Below are positions 1-8,198 of a DNA stretch of 39,653 nucleotides, piece after piece. A program made the translations under genes and the position numbers. The stretch comes from an uncultured Robiginitomaculum sp. Its GTDB lineage: Bacteria > Pseudomonadota > Alphaproteobacteria > Caulobacterales > Maricaulaceae. The notes beneath the pieces are model-generated. The model was not told the origin of the DNA and ran no database searches. It worked only from the letters and a program-made list of their open reading frames with translations. Every line of letters begins with the position of its first letter. Position 1 is the first letter of the stretch. The stretch lies in the NCBI GenBank assembly GCA_938001945.1, contig CALLBH010000148.1, positions 1 through 39,653 of the forward strand. The letters run 5' to 3'.

Positions 1-393
1 AAGGCCGGCAAAGCCAATTAAGAACGCGGCGTAAAATGGCGCGCGCTTTTTGGGTTCAATTTCGGCGTCCGTGCTGCGCAGTGCATAGAGTGTGCAAATC
101 ACGGCAATCGCGCTGATCAAAAGCGCGACAGGCGCGTTCAATCCATCAATGCGGTACTCAATCCCAAAGGGCGGATCCCATCCGCCAAGTGCGTAGCTAA
201 TCACCTGTTCGCCGCGTGTTTGCAGCACTAGGTCAAACGCCAGCGCGCTACAAATAAGCGTCGTGATAAAGGCCAGCAGCCACGCAATTTTATCTTTGGG
301 CATCACGGCGCAAATCGCGCCAACAATGAGCGGCAAAACGACGATCAAAACCGGGGCTTCGACCGATAGCCACCCTGTTAGAAATCCGCTCAT
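1..393 (-). CDS. mnhD: Mrp-type Na+/H+ antiporter subunit D, N-terminal part (cut by left edge)
   Basis: This is the start of a membrane subunit related to proton-pumping NADH dehydrogenase subunits. The visible 131 residues begin MSGFLTGWLSVEAPVLIVVL and contain hydrophobic helices, then a short loop (GGWDPPFGIEYRIDGLNA) typical of the MrpD/NuoN family N-terminus. Its ATG overlaps the stop of the preceding mnhC gene by four bases (ATGA), which fixes the start and shows co-translation. MrpD is one of the ion-translocating subunits of the Mrp complex in the inner membrane. The rest lies outside the window, so I cannot check length or channel residues. MrpA/NuoL-like proteins share this fold, but position after mnhC favours D. 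Confidence 0.85.
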   Translation of the reverse strand, partial: MSGFLTGWLSVEAPVLIVVLPLIVGAICAVMPKDKIAWLLAFITTLICSALAFDLVLQTRGEQVISYALGGWDPPFGIEYRIDGLNAPVALLISAIAVICTLYALRSTDAEIEPKKRAPFYAAFLIGFAGL

Positions 394-848
394 GAGTTAT
401 CCCCTGATGCGGCTTCGTCGACGCCATCAACATTAAATGCGTAATTAATTCGATCGATTTCTTCTTCTTCGATTGTGCCATAAACTTCGCGAATACGCAC
501 GACGAGCGCGAGCCCTACGGCGAGCGTCGCAACGCCGACCACAATCGCAGTCAGGATTAAGACATGCGGCAGCGGATTAGAGTAGAGCACTTCGGCGGCC
601 TTACCTGCGGCTTCGCCGTAACCGCCATGGCCATCACCGTGTGAGTCATATGATTTTTCAATAATGGGAGGCGTACCGCCCGAGACCTTGCCCATAGTTA
701 TATAGAGCAAAAACACAGAGGTCTGGAACACGGACAAGCCGACAAGTTTTTTAATCAGGTTATCTGCAGCGAACACCACATAGAGCCCTGTCATCATCAA
801 AAAGATGACAACGATATAATTAAAGTGGGAGAGAAATTCAGACAACAT
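390..848 (-). CDS. mnhC: Mrp-type Na+/H+ antiporter subunit C
   Basis: The 152-residue protein is the NuoK-like small subunit C of the Mrp antiporter, which exchanges Na+ (or K+) for protons across the inner membrane. Three hydrophobic helices are visible (about residues 6-28, 34-56 and 94-118), with the family-typical stretch DNLIKKLVGLSVFQTSVFLL. The loop between helices 2 and 3 (residues about 58-90) is long and rich in Gly and His (SYDSHGDGHGGYGE), longer than in common MnhC proteins. The start ATG overlaps the mnhB stop by one base and its own stop overlaps mnhD by four, so it sits inside a tightly coupled operon. Confidence 0.9.
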   Translation of the reverse strand: MLSEFLSHFNYIVVIFLMMTGLYVVFAADNLIKKLVGLSVFQTSVFLLYITMGKVSGGTPPIIEKSYDSHGDGHGGYGEAAGKAAEVLYSNPLPHVLILTAIVVGVATLAVGLALVVRIREVYGTIEEEEIDRINYAFNVDGVDEAASGDNS

Positions 849-1297
849 TAAAAGTCCTGCTCCTCATCCATGATCTCAGGTTGGCGAGAGCCAAAGGCGT
901 AGAAAATCGCAACCATCACCGTCGCAACAGTGAGTAGCACGCCAATTTCAACAAGAATAATACCAATATGCTGGCCCATAGCGTGGTCAATATCGGGATG
1001 AATTGGATCAAAATCGAGAAAACTTGCGCCCAGTAGCCACGTAAACACGCCCGTACCGACATAGAATAAAACGCCCAGCGTCATACCAATACGAATCCAG
1101 CTTGGCGGCACAGCTTCTTTGCAGGCTTTCAGCCCAAAGAGCAGCGCATAAAGAATGATAGCTGCGGCAACAATCACGCCGGCTTGGAAGCCGCCGCCCG
1201 GGCCAAAGTCACCATGAAAATGAACATAGAGGCCGAAAATAACGATAAGCGGGATCAGGAACTTTCCGACCACGCGCAGGATCATATGGGAATTCAT
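848..1297 (-). CDS. mnhB: Mrp-type Na+/H+ antiporter subunit B (MnhB domain)
   Basis: This 149-residue membrane protein matches the MnhB subunit of Mrp antiporters. The family hallmark is the N-terminal segment FHGDFGPGGGFQAGVIVAAA around residues 28-47, followed by further transmembrane helices and a conserved HAMGQHIGIILVEIGVLLTV segment near residue 105. The start ATG overlaps the preceding TAA stop by one base (TAATG), and a GGGAGG ribosome site lies inside the end of the upstream gene, so translation is coupled. It works with subunits A/DUF4040, C, D, E, F and G as one inner-membrane complex for sodium and pH homeostasis, which fits a marine organism. Confidence 0.9.
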   Translation of the reverse strand: MNSHMILRVVGKFLIPLIVIFGLYVHFHGDFGPGGGFQAGVIVAAAIILYALLFGLKACKEAVPPSWIRIGMTLGVLFYVGTGVFTWLLGASFLDFDPIHPDIDHAMGQHIGIILVEIGVLLTVATVMVAIFYAFGSRQPEIMDEEQDF

Positions 1298-2103
1298 TAT
1301 TGCCTCCCTTTTGACTTGCCATGCGGAATTTTCTTCTTCGCCGCTGTCTTGGACGTCGTCGCTTTAGGTTTGTTTTTAGAGCCTTTTGGTCGCCCTCGCC
1401 GCTTGGGCGGCTCGGCATCGGCTTTCACTTCATCGGGCGTGATTTTAGGCGCATCTCCCGGTGATTTCAGAACCTCGGCCACGGGGGCGTAATCGGTAGA
1501 TATATCCTGGCCATTGACCTGAGCTTTCCACCGTCCTGCATTGCCGTTCAGCCCAAGCAAGAGAAGGACGCCAAGACCCGCCATAAAGACCACGACGGTT
1601 TCGCCCATCGTATCGTAGCTTCGATAGCTGGCGAGAACGGCGGTCACGACATTAGGAATTTTAATTTCTTCTGGCGTCGTCTCCATATATTGCATGCCGA
1701 CACCTGTATTTACGGGACTATCTTTGTCTCCATAATCCGGCATGTCCGGCACGGCATAGAGCAGAGCGGCGCCGGCGAGGATAACAATCAAAAGCGGCCC
1801 AACCGACTTACGCATCGTAATCTGGCTTGTATTTCGATCCGTCAGCAGCATCGCGCCGAGCATCAACACAGTCGAAATTCCCGCGCCAACCGCAGCCTCT
1901 GTAAAAGCCACATCAACCGCGTCAAGCGAGACAAACCATGTCGCGCAAAGCAGGCTGTAAACGCCTTGAAGCATCACCACAGCAAAGAGCGAGCGCATAC
2001 GAACAATCGCAATACCGACCACTGCGAGCATCGCCATTAGGCCTATATCAAGGATCAATGTCGCGCTGGGATGGACGCCGATTTCAGCTGCTGCAAGGAT
2101 CAT
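1297..2103 (-). CDS. DUF4040 subunit of Mrp antiporter with a lysine-rich AT-hook-like tail
   Basis: The 268-residue protein carries the DUF4040 (MbhD/MrpA C-terminal) domain: several helices in residues 13-115, with the hallmark DAVDVAFTEAAVGAGISTVL at 61-80, and another helix near 165-185. In Bacillus this domain is the end of MrpA; here it is a separate gene, as in the split form found in many proteobacteria. Residues 233-268 form an unusual basic tail with the string KRRGRPKGSKNKPK, a textbook AT-hook core (RGRP) followed by more lysines. It overlaps mnhG by four bases and mnhB by one. The domain call is firm; the tail's role is unknown. Confidence 0.85.
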   Translation of the reverse strand: MILAAAEIGVHPSATLILDIGLMAMLAVVGIAIVRMRSLFAVVMLQGVYSLLCATWFVSLDAVDVAFTEAAVGAGISTVLMLGAMLLTDRNTSQITMRKSVGPLLIVILAGAALLYAVPDMPDYGDKDSPVNTGVGMQYMETTPEEIKIPNVVTAVLASYRSYDTMGETVVVFMAGLGVLLLLGLNGNAGRWKAQVNGQDISTDYAPVAEVLKSPGDAPKITPDEVKADAEPPKRRGRPKGSKNKPKATTSKTAAKKKIPHGKSKGRQ

Positions 2104-2513
2104 GAGCCATCTCCCTTGCCAATATCGTCAAGGTCAGGCGCTTGGTAAGGCCCTAATTTCGGCTTTAGCCCTGATAAATGCGCGGCATGCGCAATGGCAT
2201 GTGTCGCTGTTGGAGACGTGATAAACAAAAAGAACGCGATCAACAGAAGTTTCAAACTGGTTTGCGTAAAACCAGACTGAATAATAAGGCCAAGCAGAAT
2301 AAATTCCGCGCCCATTGTATCCGTCATGCCCGCGGCGTGAATGCGCGTGTAGAAATCCGGCATACGCAAAATGCCAATCGCGCCCGCAATCACGAAAAAC
2401 GCGCCCGTCAAAATCAACCCGCCTGAGAGTAAAGCCTGCGCCCATTCGAATATTTCTGTCCAAGGCAAAGGCGCGGCAGCGTGGGAGGCAGCGTCATGTT
2501 TAGCTTCAGCCAT
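2100..2513 (-). CDS. mnhG: Mrp-type Na+/H+ antiporter subunit G
   Basis: I place the start at ATG 2513 (MAEAKHDAA) because GGGAGGG lies just upstream; the longer frame to 2558 has no such site. The resulting 137-residue protein has three helices and the MnhG signature RMPDFYTRIHAAGMTDTMGA near residues 50-70. MnhG is a small accessory subunit of the Mrp complex in the inner membrane. The gene overlaps the end of mnhF by eight bases and the start of the DUF4040 gene by four. An N-terminal extension of about 20 residues rich in Ala and His precedes the first helix. Confidence 0.9.
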   Translation of the reverse strand: MAEAKHDAASHAAAPLPWTEIFEWAQALLSGGLILTGAFFVIAGAIGILRMPDFYTRIHAAGMTDTMGAEFILLGLIIQSGFTQTSLKLLLIAFFLFITSPTATHAIAHAAHLSGLKPKLGPYQAPDLDDIGKGDGS

Positions 2514-2841
2514 TGCGCCCTCCCTTACGTGTCGTTTTACGCTCCGGACGCTTGGCAAGCGGAACGTCTAGAGCGCGGTAACGGAAGAATTTCAATATGG
2601 CGACCGTCGCGATAAAATTCATCAAGGCATAGAGTATCGCAATATCAACGCCATCGGGACGCCCGATAATCAAGCTGAACAGGCACAAAAACAAAACCGC
2701 TTTGGTGCCAAAGCTGTTCACAGCCAGAGCGCGGTCATAAAATGTTGGCCCGATAATGGCGCGGCCAAGCAGCAGTGCCATGCCGACAAGCATGCCAATC
2801 GCGCCAATCACGCAGATATAAACCATCACGACGCTAGCCAT
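2506..2841 (-). CDS. mnhF: Mrp-type Na+/H+ antiporter subunit F
   Basis: The 111-residue protein matches MnhF/PhaF: three helices and the conserved stretch RAIIGPTFYDRALAVNSFGT around residues 27-46, followed by RPDGVDIAILYALMNFIATV. It is a small subunit of the Mrp antiporter complex. A basic C-terminal tail (KRPERKTTRKGGRNG) extends past the last helix and would lie on the cytoplasmic side; together with the tail on the neighbouring DUF4040 subunit it gives the complex unusually basic ends. It overlaps mnhE by eight bases and mnhG by eight. Confidence 0.9.
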   Translation of the reverse strand: MASVVMVYICVIGAIGMLVGMALLLGRAIIGPTFYDRALAVNSFGTKAVLFLCLFSLIIGRPDGVDIAILYALMNFIATVAILKFFRYRALDVPLAKRPERKTTRKGGRNG

Positions 2842-3343
2842 TTGTTTTAGGCTCGCTTATGTCGATGGCCTCACCCACAGCCCAGCCGCTGCGCTCGCCC
2901 ATTTCGGTAAAATCATCCGGATTAGCCATTTCAGCCAAAAGCGCGTGAACTAAAACACCATCTTCTTCCATATCAACGGACACGGTTCCCGGCGTAAGCG
3001 TGATGGAATTGGCAAACATTGTCTTGCCGATATCTGTGTCTTGATGCGTCGGGACTTTGATCATGCTGGGCGAGATTTTTAGCTCCGGCGACAACACGGC
3101 CTTAGCGACAGCAACATTGGCTTTGACGACTTCGTTAAAAAGCCAGACGAAATATGAGAGCGTTTTCGGAATATAGACATAAGGCACGGTTTCCTTGTCT
3201 AATATTTTCATCCGCGCAGATAAGCCGAGCGTGAACAGCACGGACATAACCCCGAAAAACAGGATCAGCGGTTTGTGAAAATAGCCCGATAAGGTCAGCC
3301 AATAAGCTGCAAGGGTTACACCGAGAATAAGCGCGTATTTCAT
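2834..3343 (-). CDS. mnhE: Mrp-type Na+/H+ antiporter subunit E
   Basis: This 169-residue protein matches MnhE: two or three N-terminal helices (about residues 3-20, 26-42 and 60-78) followed by a soluble domain with the family motif MFANSITLTPGTVSVDMEED at about 108-127. It is the first gene of the visible Mrp operon (E-F-G-DUF4040-B-C-D). A 130-base gap separates it from the DUF2336 gene upstream on the same strand, so an operon promoter probably lies there, although I cannot pick convincing -35/-10 boxes. Confidence 0.9.
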   Translation of the reverse strand: MKYALILGVTLAAYWLTLSGYFHKPLILFFGVMSVLFTLGLSARMKILDKETVPYVYIPKTLSYFVWLFNEVVKANVAVAKAVLSPELKISPSMIKVPTHQDTDIGKTMFANSITLTPGTVSVDMEEDGVLVHALLAEMANPDDFTEMGERSGWAVGEAIDISEPKTNG

Positions 3344-3473
3344 GGGCGCACATCTCTCCTCTTGGCCGTGCGAATTTAAAAGCCGTGATAGACTCTCAAG
3401 CGCGCCGCGCCAACCCTAAAGGCACAGAAAACATGGCAATAAATGTGGGGATAACCGCCTCGCAGCGCGAAGC

Positions 3474-4784
3474 TTATTTGCGTTTACGATGCCCAAAGAC
3501 GAGCGCCGCCGTAACGGCTGCCGCGCCATATTCGCTCTCGGCTGGAATAACGCCGCGCTTAATATGCTGCAGCACATCGGCATTTAGCGAACTGGTGAGT
3601 GACCAGTTCCAATAGCGCAATACGGTTTGAGCTTTGTCGGTTGAAATCGCGTCATATGTCGCCGTGATTTTCAGCAGCTCTGCGCTTGGCTCTTCTTCGG
3701 TGCCGGCATCGCGGCGAAGCGCAATCCAAAGCGTTCTTAACACATCCCGCTTCAATCCGGGTGCCTTACAAAGGATCGCAAGCGCTTCTCCGGTTTTATC
3801 GGCCATTATCTGCGCGCCTGTAGCAGGCTTGATACCTGACATATAAGAAATCTCTTCGGCCAGTTCGCGCGTCATGCCTGTTGTTGCGGCTGTTTCAATG
3901 GCCTGCTCTAGCGACTCATAATGACTGCGCGAAATTGCGGCGCGGTTACGTTGCCGGCGCTCGATAAATTGAAGCGCTTTACGCACAGCTGCATCGTTCC
4001 AGCCTTCGGCGGCGGCCAATGGGAAAAGGTCAAAGCAGCTCTCTTGCAAAACATTTCGCGTCACAGCAAAGCGGTGCAAAATGGTTTTACGCGCGGCGCT
4101 ATCCGCCCACCAAAACATTGTTAGCCCATGAGAGGGCCGCGTTTCGTCGCGTTTCACCAAAAGATTGACGTAATCCGGCGAACTACGCGACACAGTCATG
4201 ATACGCTGAATTGTTTTTTCGCTAAAATTCGCGCCCTTATTCTTTAAGAGCGTATTGACGACCTCTTCTTCAAGAAACTCCGCCAGAACATCGACTACGG
4301 CATCCGTAAGGTTACGGCGAAGCGCCATGACCTTGCGGTGCTCTGTGCGTACATTGCGCGCAATATGAATAAGGTCGCTATCCGTTAGGCTTTTGCTTTT
4401 TTCCAAGACATGACGGGCAACCTGAAACTCATCTTTGGCTAAAATGAGTAAAATTGTTCGCGGCGCTTCATTGAGCATCGTCAGGCGTTTAGCCACAGAC
4501 TCCCGAATATCGACATCAGCATCACGTAATAGTTCGACCAAGACATCCCCCGCCATATGGCGTTCTTGGGGCGTTAACTGACTTGCCGGAATACAGATCA
4601 CATCAGCCAGTCGCTTCACCAGGGCTTTGCGTACATTTGACGTCTGCTCGCCCTTGGCCAGATCCGTAAGCTGCAATTCGTCTGCAGTCTGTAGCGGCGG
4701 CGCAGGCATGGGCGCGGGTCCAGGCGCGGATATTGGCGCGGTTTGCTGCGGTGCAGGATGAGGCTGTGACATATTATGGCTCAT
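3474..4784 (-). CDS. DUF2336 domain protein
   Basis: The 436-residue cytoplasmic protein has a Pro/Ala-rich N-terminus (residues 1-32) and then an all-helical region resembling HEAT-type repeats. Segments such as LTPQERHMAGDVLVELLRDA followed by DVDIRESVAKRLTMLNEAPR are typical of DUF2336, a family of unknown function common in alphaproteobacteria. No signal peptide, membrane segment or catalytic motif is visible. It is divergent from oligopeptidase B, with an 18-base palindrome in the shared upstream region. I can assign the family but not the function. Confidence 0.8.
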   Translation of the reverse strand: MSHNMSQPHPAPQQTAPISAPGPAPMPAPPLQTADELQLTDLAKGEQTSNVRKALVKRLADVICIPASQLTPQERHMAGDVLVELLRDADVDIRESVAKRLTMLNEAPRTILLILAKDEFQVARHVLEKSKSLTDSDLIHIARNVRTEHRKVMALRRNLTDAVVDVLAEFLEEEVVNTLLKNKGANFSEKTIQRIMTVSRSSPDYVNLLVKRDETRPSHGLTMFWWADSAARKTILHRFAVTRNVLQESCFDLFPLAAAEGWNDAAVRKALQFIERRQRNRAAISRSHYESLEQAIETAATTGMTRELAEEISYMSGIKPATGAQIMADKTGEALAILCKAPGLKRDVLRTLWIALRRDAGTEEEPSAELLKITATYDAISTDKAQTVLRYWNWSLTSSLNADVLQHIKRGVIPAESEYGAAAVTAALVFGHRKRK

Positions 4785-4799
4785 TAGTTTGGTTAATAC

Positions 4800-4817
4800 T
4801 TAGCGCCTAGGCGTTAA
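4800..4817. promoter_or_regulatory. Palindrome in the divergent DUF2336 / oligopeptidase B promoter region
   Basis: The 18 bases TTAGCGCCTAGGCGTTAA form a palindrome with one mismatched pair (the core CGCCTAGGCG is perfect). It lies 15 bases before the DUF2336 start and 67 bases before the oligopeptidase B start. The symmetry and position suggest an operator, but the binding protein is unknown. Confidence 0.35.
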
Positions 4818-4884
4818 CTAATAGTGACCATCAATTGATGAATTAGGGGTTTCGCCCGCGCGGCATTCATCCCATATAGCCGCT

Positions 4885-6996
4885 ATGAAAAAAGCCCCCA
4901 CCCCCACATTCGACCTCAACGCCGCAGCGCCCATTGCGCAAAAACGGCCTAAATCTATTTCGCTGCATGGTATTGATCGCCAAGATGATTATGCGTGGCT
5001 GCGCGCTGATAATTGGCAAGATGTTATGGCCGATAGCTCTGCCCTGCCCGAGGATATTCGCGCGCATTTAGAGGCTGAAAACGCCTATATGGACGCCGTA
5101 ACCGCGCCCCTCAGCACTTTAAAATCAGAGATATTTGAGGAAATGAAAGGGCGCATCAAAGATGATGATAGCAGCGTCCCCAGCCCGCATGGTGAGTGGC
5201 TCTACGGCGCGCGTTTTCGTCCCGGCGATCAATATGGCTTATATTTCCGTCGCCCCAAATCTGCACCAACTGACGAAAGTAACGAAACCATATTGCTGGA
5301 CGCCGACGCATTATCCCGCGATAGCGCCTATTTCGATCTGGGCGATATTAACCACAGCCCAAACCATCAGTGGCTGGCTTATACCGTCGATAAGACAGGC
5401 TCCGAAGACTATTCTGTTTATCTACGCAAAATTGACGGAGGCGAGGCCAAGCCGCTGGGCATTTCAAAGTCCACGGGGACATTGGTCTGGGCCGAAGATA
5501 ATGCCACGATCTATTGGGTCGAGCGCGATGATAATCACCGCCCCTGCAAGGTCTATCGCCGCAACGTTCACTCAGATGACGCAGCCCATCTTGTTTATGA
5601 AGAAACAGACCCCGGATTATTTGTCGGCATTGGCAAAAGCGATGCGCGCCAATTTATCGAAATCAGCGCCCATGATCACACAAGCGGCGAGACGCGATTA
5701 ATCGACGCCCGTGATAATACGGCATCACCGCGCCTCATTGAGCCGCGCAGTACAGGCCATGAATATAGCGTCCATGACCATCCGACCGGATTATACATTT
5801 TAACCAATACGGATAACGCAACAGATTTCAAAATCATGCGCGCCCCACTGGATAATTCAGACCGCGCGCAGTGGCAGGACTTTGTTCCTCACAAACCCGG
5901 AACGCTAATTTTGGGGCTTGAAATATTCTCAAACTACATGGTCCGACTGGAACGTGAGGACGCCCTGCCCCGTATCGTCATTCATCACTTAAACAGCGCA
6001 GAGGAACATATCATCGCCTTTGAAGATGCTGCATATTCTTTAGGGCTAATGGGCGGGTATGAATTTGATACCGATTGGCTGCGCTTTAGTTATAGCTCCC
6101 CTGTGCAGCCGGGACAAATCATCGATTACAATATGAGCACGCGCGAGCGTATTGTGCGCAAAGTCACCGAAGTCCCATCAGGTCATACGCCATCAGATTA
6201 CGCATGTGAGCGCATTGAAGTTCAGGCCCGCGACGGCGAGGCTGTGCCGGTCACATTGCTCTACCGCGCAGGACAAAAATTGGACGGAAGCGCGCCCTGC
6301 CTTCTTTATGGCTATGGCTCCTATGGCATCACCATCCCGGCTAGTTTTCGCACATCCATTCTGTCATTGGTGGATCGCGGATTTGTCTACGCCATCGCCC
6401 ATATTCGCGGCGGCAAAGCCAAAGGTTATGATTGGTATCTCAAGGGGAAGCTGGATACCAAACAGGCGACATTTGATGACTTCGTCGATTGCGGCCGCGC
6501 CCTCGCCGCGCGGGGCTATACATCTGAAGGTAAGATCGTGGCCCATGGCGGATCAGCGGGCGGCTTGCTTGTCGGCGCGGCGCTTAACCAAGCCCCGGAG
6601 CTGTTCGGGGGCGTGATTGGCGCAGTCCCATTTGTAGATGTCCTGACCACAATGAGCGACGCATCATTGCCGCTCACGCCGCCGGAGTGGCCCGAATGGG
6701 GAAATCCAATCACAGACGCGAAAGCCTATGCCCGCATTGCCGCCTATTCGCCCTATGACAATGTCGTCGACGCGGAATATCCGGCTGTCTTAATCACGGG
6801 CGGATTGTCCGACCCGCGCGTGACCTATTGGGAACCTGCCAAATGGGCAGCAAAGCTTCGTGAGCACCAAAAAGCCAACGCCCCGATCACGCTAAAAATC
6901 AATATGGATGCAGGCCATCAAGGCGAAAGCGGACGCTATACCCGTCTCAAGGAAACCGCGCTTGAATATGCGTTCGCGATTACGGCTGTGCGCTGA
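4885..6996 (+). CDS. ptrB: Oligopeptidase B / prolyl oligopeptidase family serine peptidase (S9A)
   Basis: This 703-residue protein is a full-length S9A peptidase. It has an N-terminal beta-propeller (about residues 70-410) and a C-terminal alpha/beta-hydrolase domain. The catalytic triad can be read directly: Ser557 in HGGSAGG, Asp643 in GGLSDPRVTYWEP and His678 in DAGHQGESGRY, all in oligopeptidase B form. Such enzymes cut short peptides after basic residues in the cytoplasm or periplasm; no signal peptide is present here. It ends one base from the stop of the converging mini-TPR gene. The alternative is another S9A member with a different specificity. Confidence 0.92.
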   Translation: MKKAPTPTFDLNAAAPIAQKRPKSISLHGIDRQDDYAWLRADNWQDVMADSSALPEDIRAHLEAENAYMDAVTAPLSTLKSEIFEEMKGRIKDDDSSVPSPHGEWLYGARFRPGDQYGLYFRRPKSAPTDESNETILLDADALSRDSAYFDLGDINHSPNHQWLAYTVDKTGSEDYSVYLRKIDGGEAKPLGISKSTGTLVWAEDNATIYWVERDDNHRPCKVYRRNVHSDDAAHLVYEETDPGLFVGIGKSDARQFIEISAHDHTSGETRLIDARDNTASPRLIEPRSTGHEYSVHDHPTGLYILTNTDNATDFKIMRAPLDNSDRAQWQDFVPHKPGTLILGLEIFSNYMVRLEREDALPRIVIHHLNSAEEHIIAFEDAAYSLGLMGGYEFDTDWLRFSYSSPVQPGQIIDYNMSTRERIVRKVTEVPSGHTPSDYACERIEVQARDGEAVPVTLLYRAGQKLDGSAPCLLYGYGSYGITIPASFRTSILSLVDRGFVYAIAHIRGGKAKGYDWYLKGKLDTKQATFDDFVDCGRALAARGYTSEGKIVAHGGSAGGLLVGAALNQAPELFGGVIGAVPFVDVLTTMSDASLPLTPPEWPEWGNPITDAKAYARIAAYSPYDNVVDAEYPAVLITGGLSDPRVTYWEPAKWAAKLREHQKANAPITLKINMDAGHQGESGRYTRLKETALEYAFAITAVR

Positions 6997-6997
6997 T

Positions 6998-7459
6998 TTA
7001 TTTGTGCCGCGCAGGCGGCGCCGTCATCGTCAAAACATAATCGCGTCTCCATAGGACGCGCGCGCGATCTTCTTTGGACAATCCGTCTGTATCTAACGCA
7101 GATTCATAAGACGCCGCGCTGTGCGTGTACCTAGCCAAGAGTGTGTAAGTCTGCGCGAGCTTTACCTGCAATCGCGCCCGCTCGTAATCATTGAGCAGCT
7201 GACTTTCTAGCGCATTTTCATATTGCCGTGCCGCGCGGCGATAGTTTTTATTTTCAAAAGCTATTTCGCCTGCCCTAACAAACTCCAGCACGCTAACTTG
7301 CTGAGCGCGTAAATTTAGCTCGAGTTGATTTCTAGGCTTTGAGATTGAAGTTATTTGCGCACTCGCACAGCTCGCAAATATCGCGCTGCCCGATAAAGCT
7401 GGCAGCGCGATAAGACAGAAAACCCGCATCGAGAATGAAGTGATGTATTTCATCTTCAT
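6998..7459 (-). CDS. Mini-TPR secreted protein of the zinc-regulated TonB block
   Basis: The 153-residue protein begins with a signal-like hydrophobic segment (residues 7-30; a Cys at 31 follows SAIFAS, but the motif is not a clean lipobox). Residues 62-138 carry about two tetratricopeptide repeats. This part aligns by eye with the first repeats of the two long TPR proteins in the region: LLNDYERARLQVKLAQTYTL here against DLNPYERSTIYQMMGSAYYE in the protein at 9841-11340. It therefore looks like a shortened relative of them. Its ATG overlaps the TonB stop by four bases, so the two are co-translated. A role as periplasmic partner of that TonB is inference. Confidence 0.7.
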   Translation of the reverse strand: MKMKYITSFSMRVFCLIALPALSGSAIFASCASAQITSISKPRNQLELNLRAQQVSVLEFVRAGEIAFENKNYRRAARQYENALESQLLNDYERARLQVKLAQTYTLLARYTHSAASYESALDTDGLSKEDRARVLWRRDYVLTMTAPPARHK

Positions 7460-8079
7460 TCCGGAATAATGTTTCCATTTTCATCGGCCAAATTAAACGT
7501 CACGCGCGTTTCAATAGAGCGGCTTGATTGGGCCTGACCACCTTGAATCGCTGGTCGATATTTCCATCCAGATACCGCTTTTAGCGTTGGCCGTGAAAAC
7601 ATAGACTGACTGCAATGAGGCGTCGTAATATTATACGGGATGCCTTCTGCATTAATATCAAACCGAACAATGCAATGCCCGCTACGCTCTGCACGCGTCG
7701 GCATTACGGGGGCAAGACGAAGAATCGCCTTCTCTTCGCTATCAACATTGATCGCGACCTCCGTTTTCATATCGATGATCTCGAAATCAAAATCCGGAAT
7801 AGCGCCCTCAATTGTCGCGATCGGTGTAGAAGGCAAAATACGAGCCTGCGTATCAATCTCCGGCGGAGCGGGTGGCGTCTCAATCGATTTGAGCTCATCA
7901 GGCCGCATATTTTTTCGGGTGACCGTAATATCGATTACTTGCGGATTGATTTCATATTTTAACGCCTCAGACTTCACTTGCGGTGACCACTCGCTTCGAA
8001 TGAGCACCGTCATCAAGCCAAATAAACCCGCAGTCGCAATGGCCGCAAAGGGCAGTACAATAACATAACGCTTAGACAT
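7456..8079 (-). CDS. TonB-like energy transducer, zinc-regulated copy
   Basis: The 207-residue protein has one N-terminal membrane helix (about 5-27), a modest Pro/acidic linker (TPPAPPEID near 69-76) and a C-terminal TonB domain (about 118-207) ending with the usual WKYRP segment at 172-176. Two cysteines, Cys136 in GHCIVRF and Cys156 in PHCSQS, match those of the second TonB at 11408-12037, so a disulfide in the TonB domain is likely. TonB proteins pass energy from an ExbB/ExbD motor to outer-membrane receptors. No motor genes accompany this copy. A strong GAGGAGG ribosome site precedes the ATG, and a Zur-like palindrome lies 18 bases upstream of the ATG. Confidence 0.85.
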   Translation of the reverse strand: MSKRYVIVLPFAAIATAGLFGLMTVLIRSEWSPQVKSEALKYEINPQVIDITVTRKNMRPDELKSIETPPAPPEIDTQARILPSTPIATIEGAIPDFDFEIIDMKTEVAINVDSEEKAILRLAPVMPTRAERSGHCIVRFDINAEGIPYNITTPHCSQSMFSRPTLKAVSGWKYRPAIQGGQAQSSRSIETRVTFNLADENGNIIPE

Positions 8080-8097
8080 AATTCCTCCTCTAGATTA

Positions 8098-8116
8098 TAT
8101 GTTATTATATAACATA
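8098..8116. promoter_or_regulatory. Zur-like operator upstream of the tonB copy
   Basis: The 19-base sequence TATGTTATTATATAACATA has perfect 8-base inverted arms around a 3-base centre. It matches the remembered Zur core ATGTTATANTATAACAT at 15 of 16 fixed positions. It lies 18 bases upstream of the TonB start codon and just before its ribosome site, where repressor binding would block transcription start. A second copy with the same spacing precedes the TPR gene at 9710. Confidence 0.7.
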
Positions 8117-8198
8117 ACTAATAACAAAAGGCTAGAAAATTCTGACTCCTAATTTTCAAATCAACTTTTCAGAGTTTTCAAGCCCAGCAATCCGGCGT

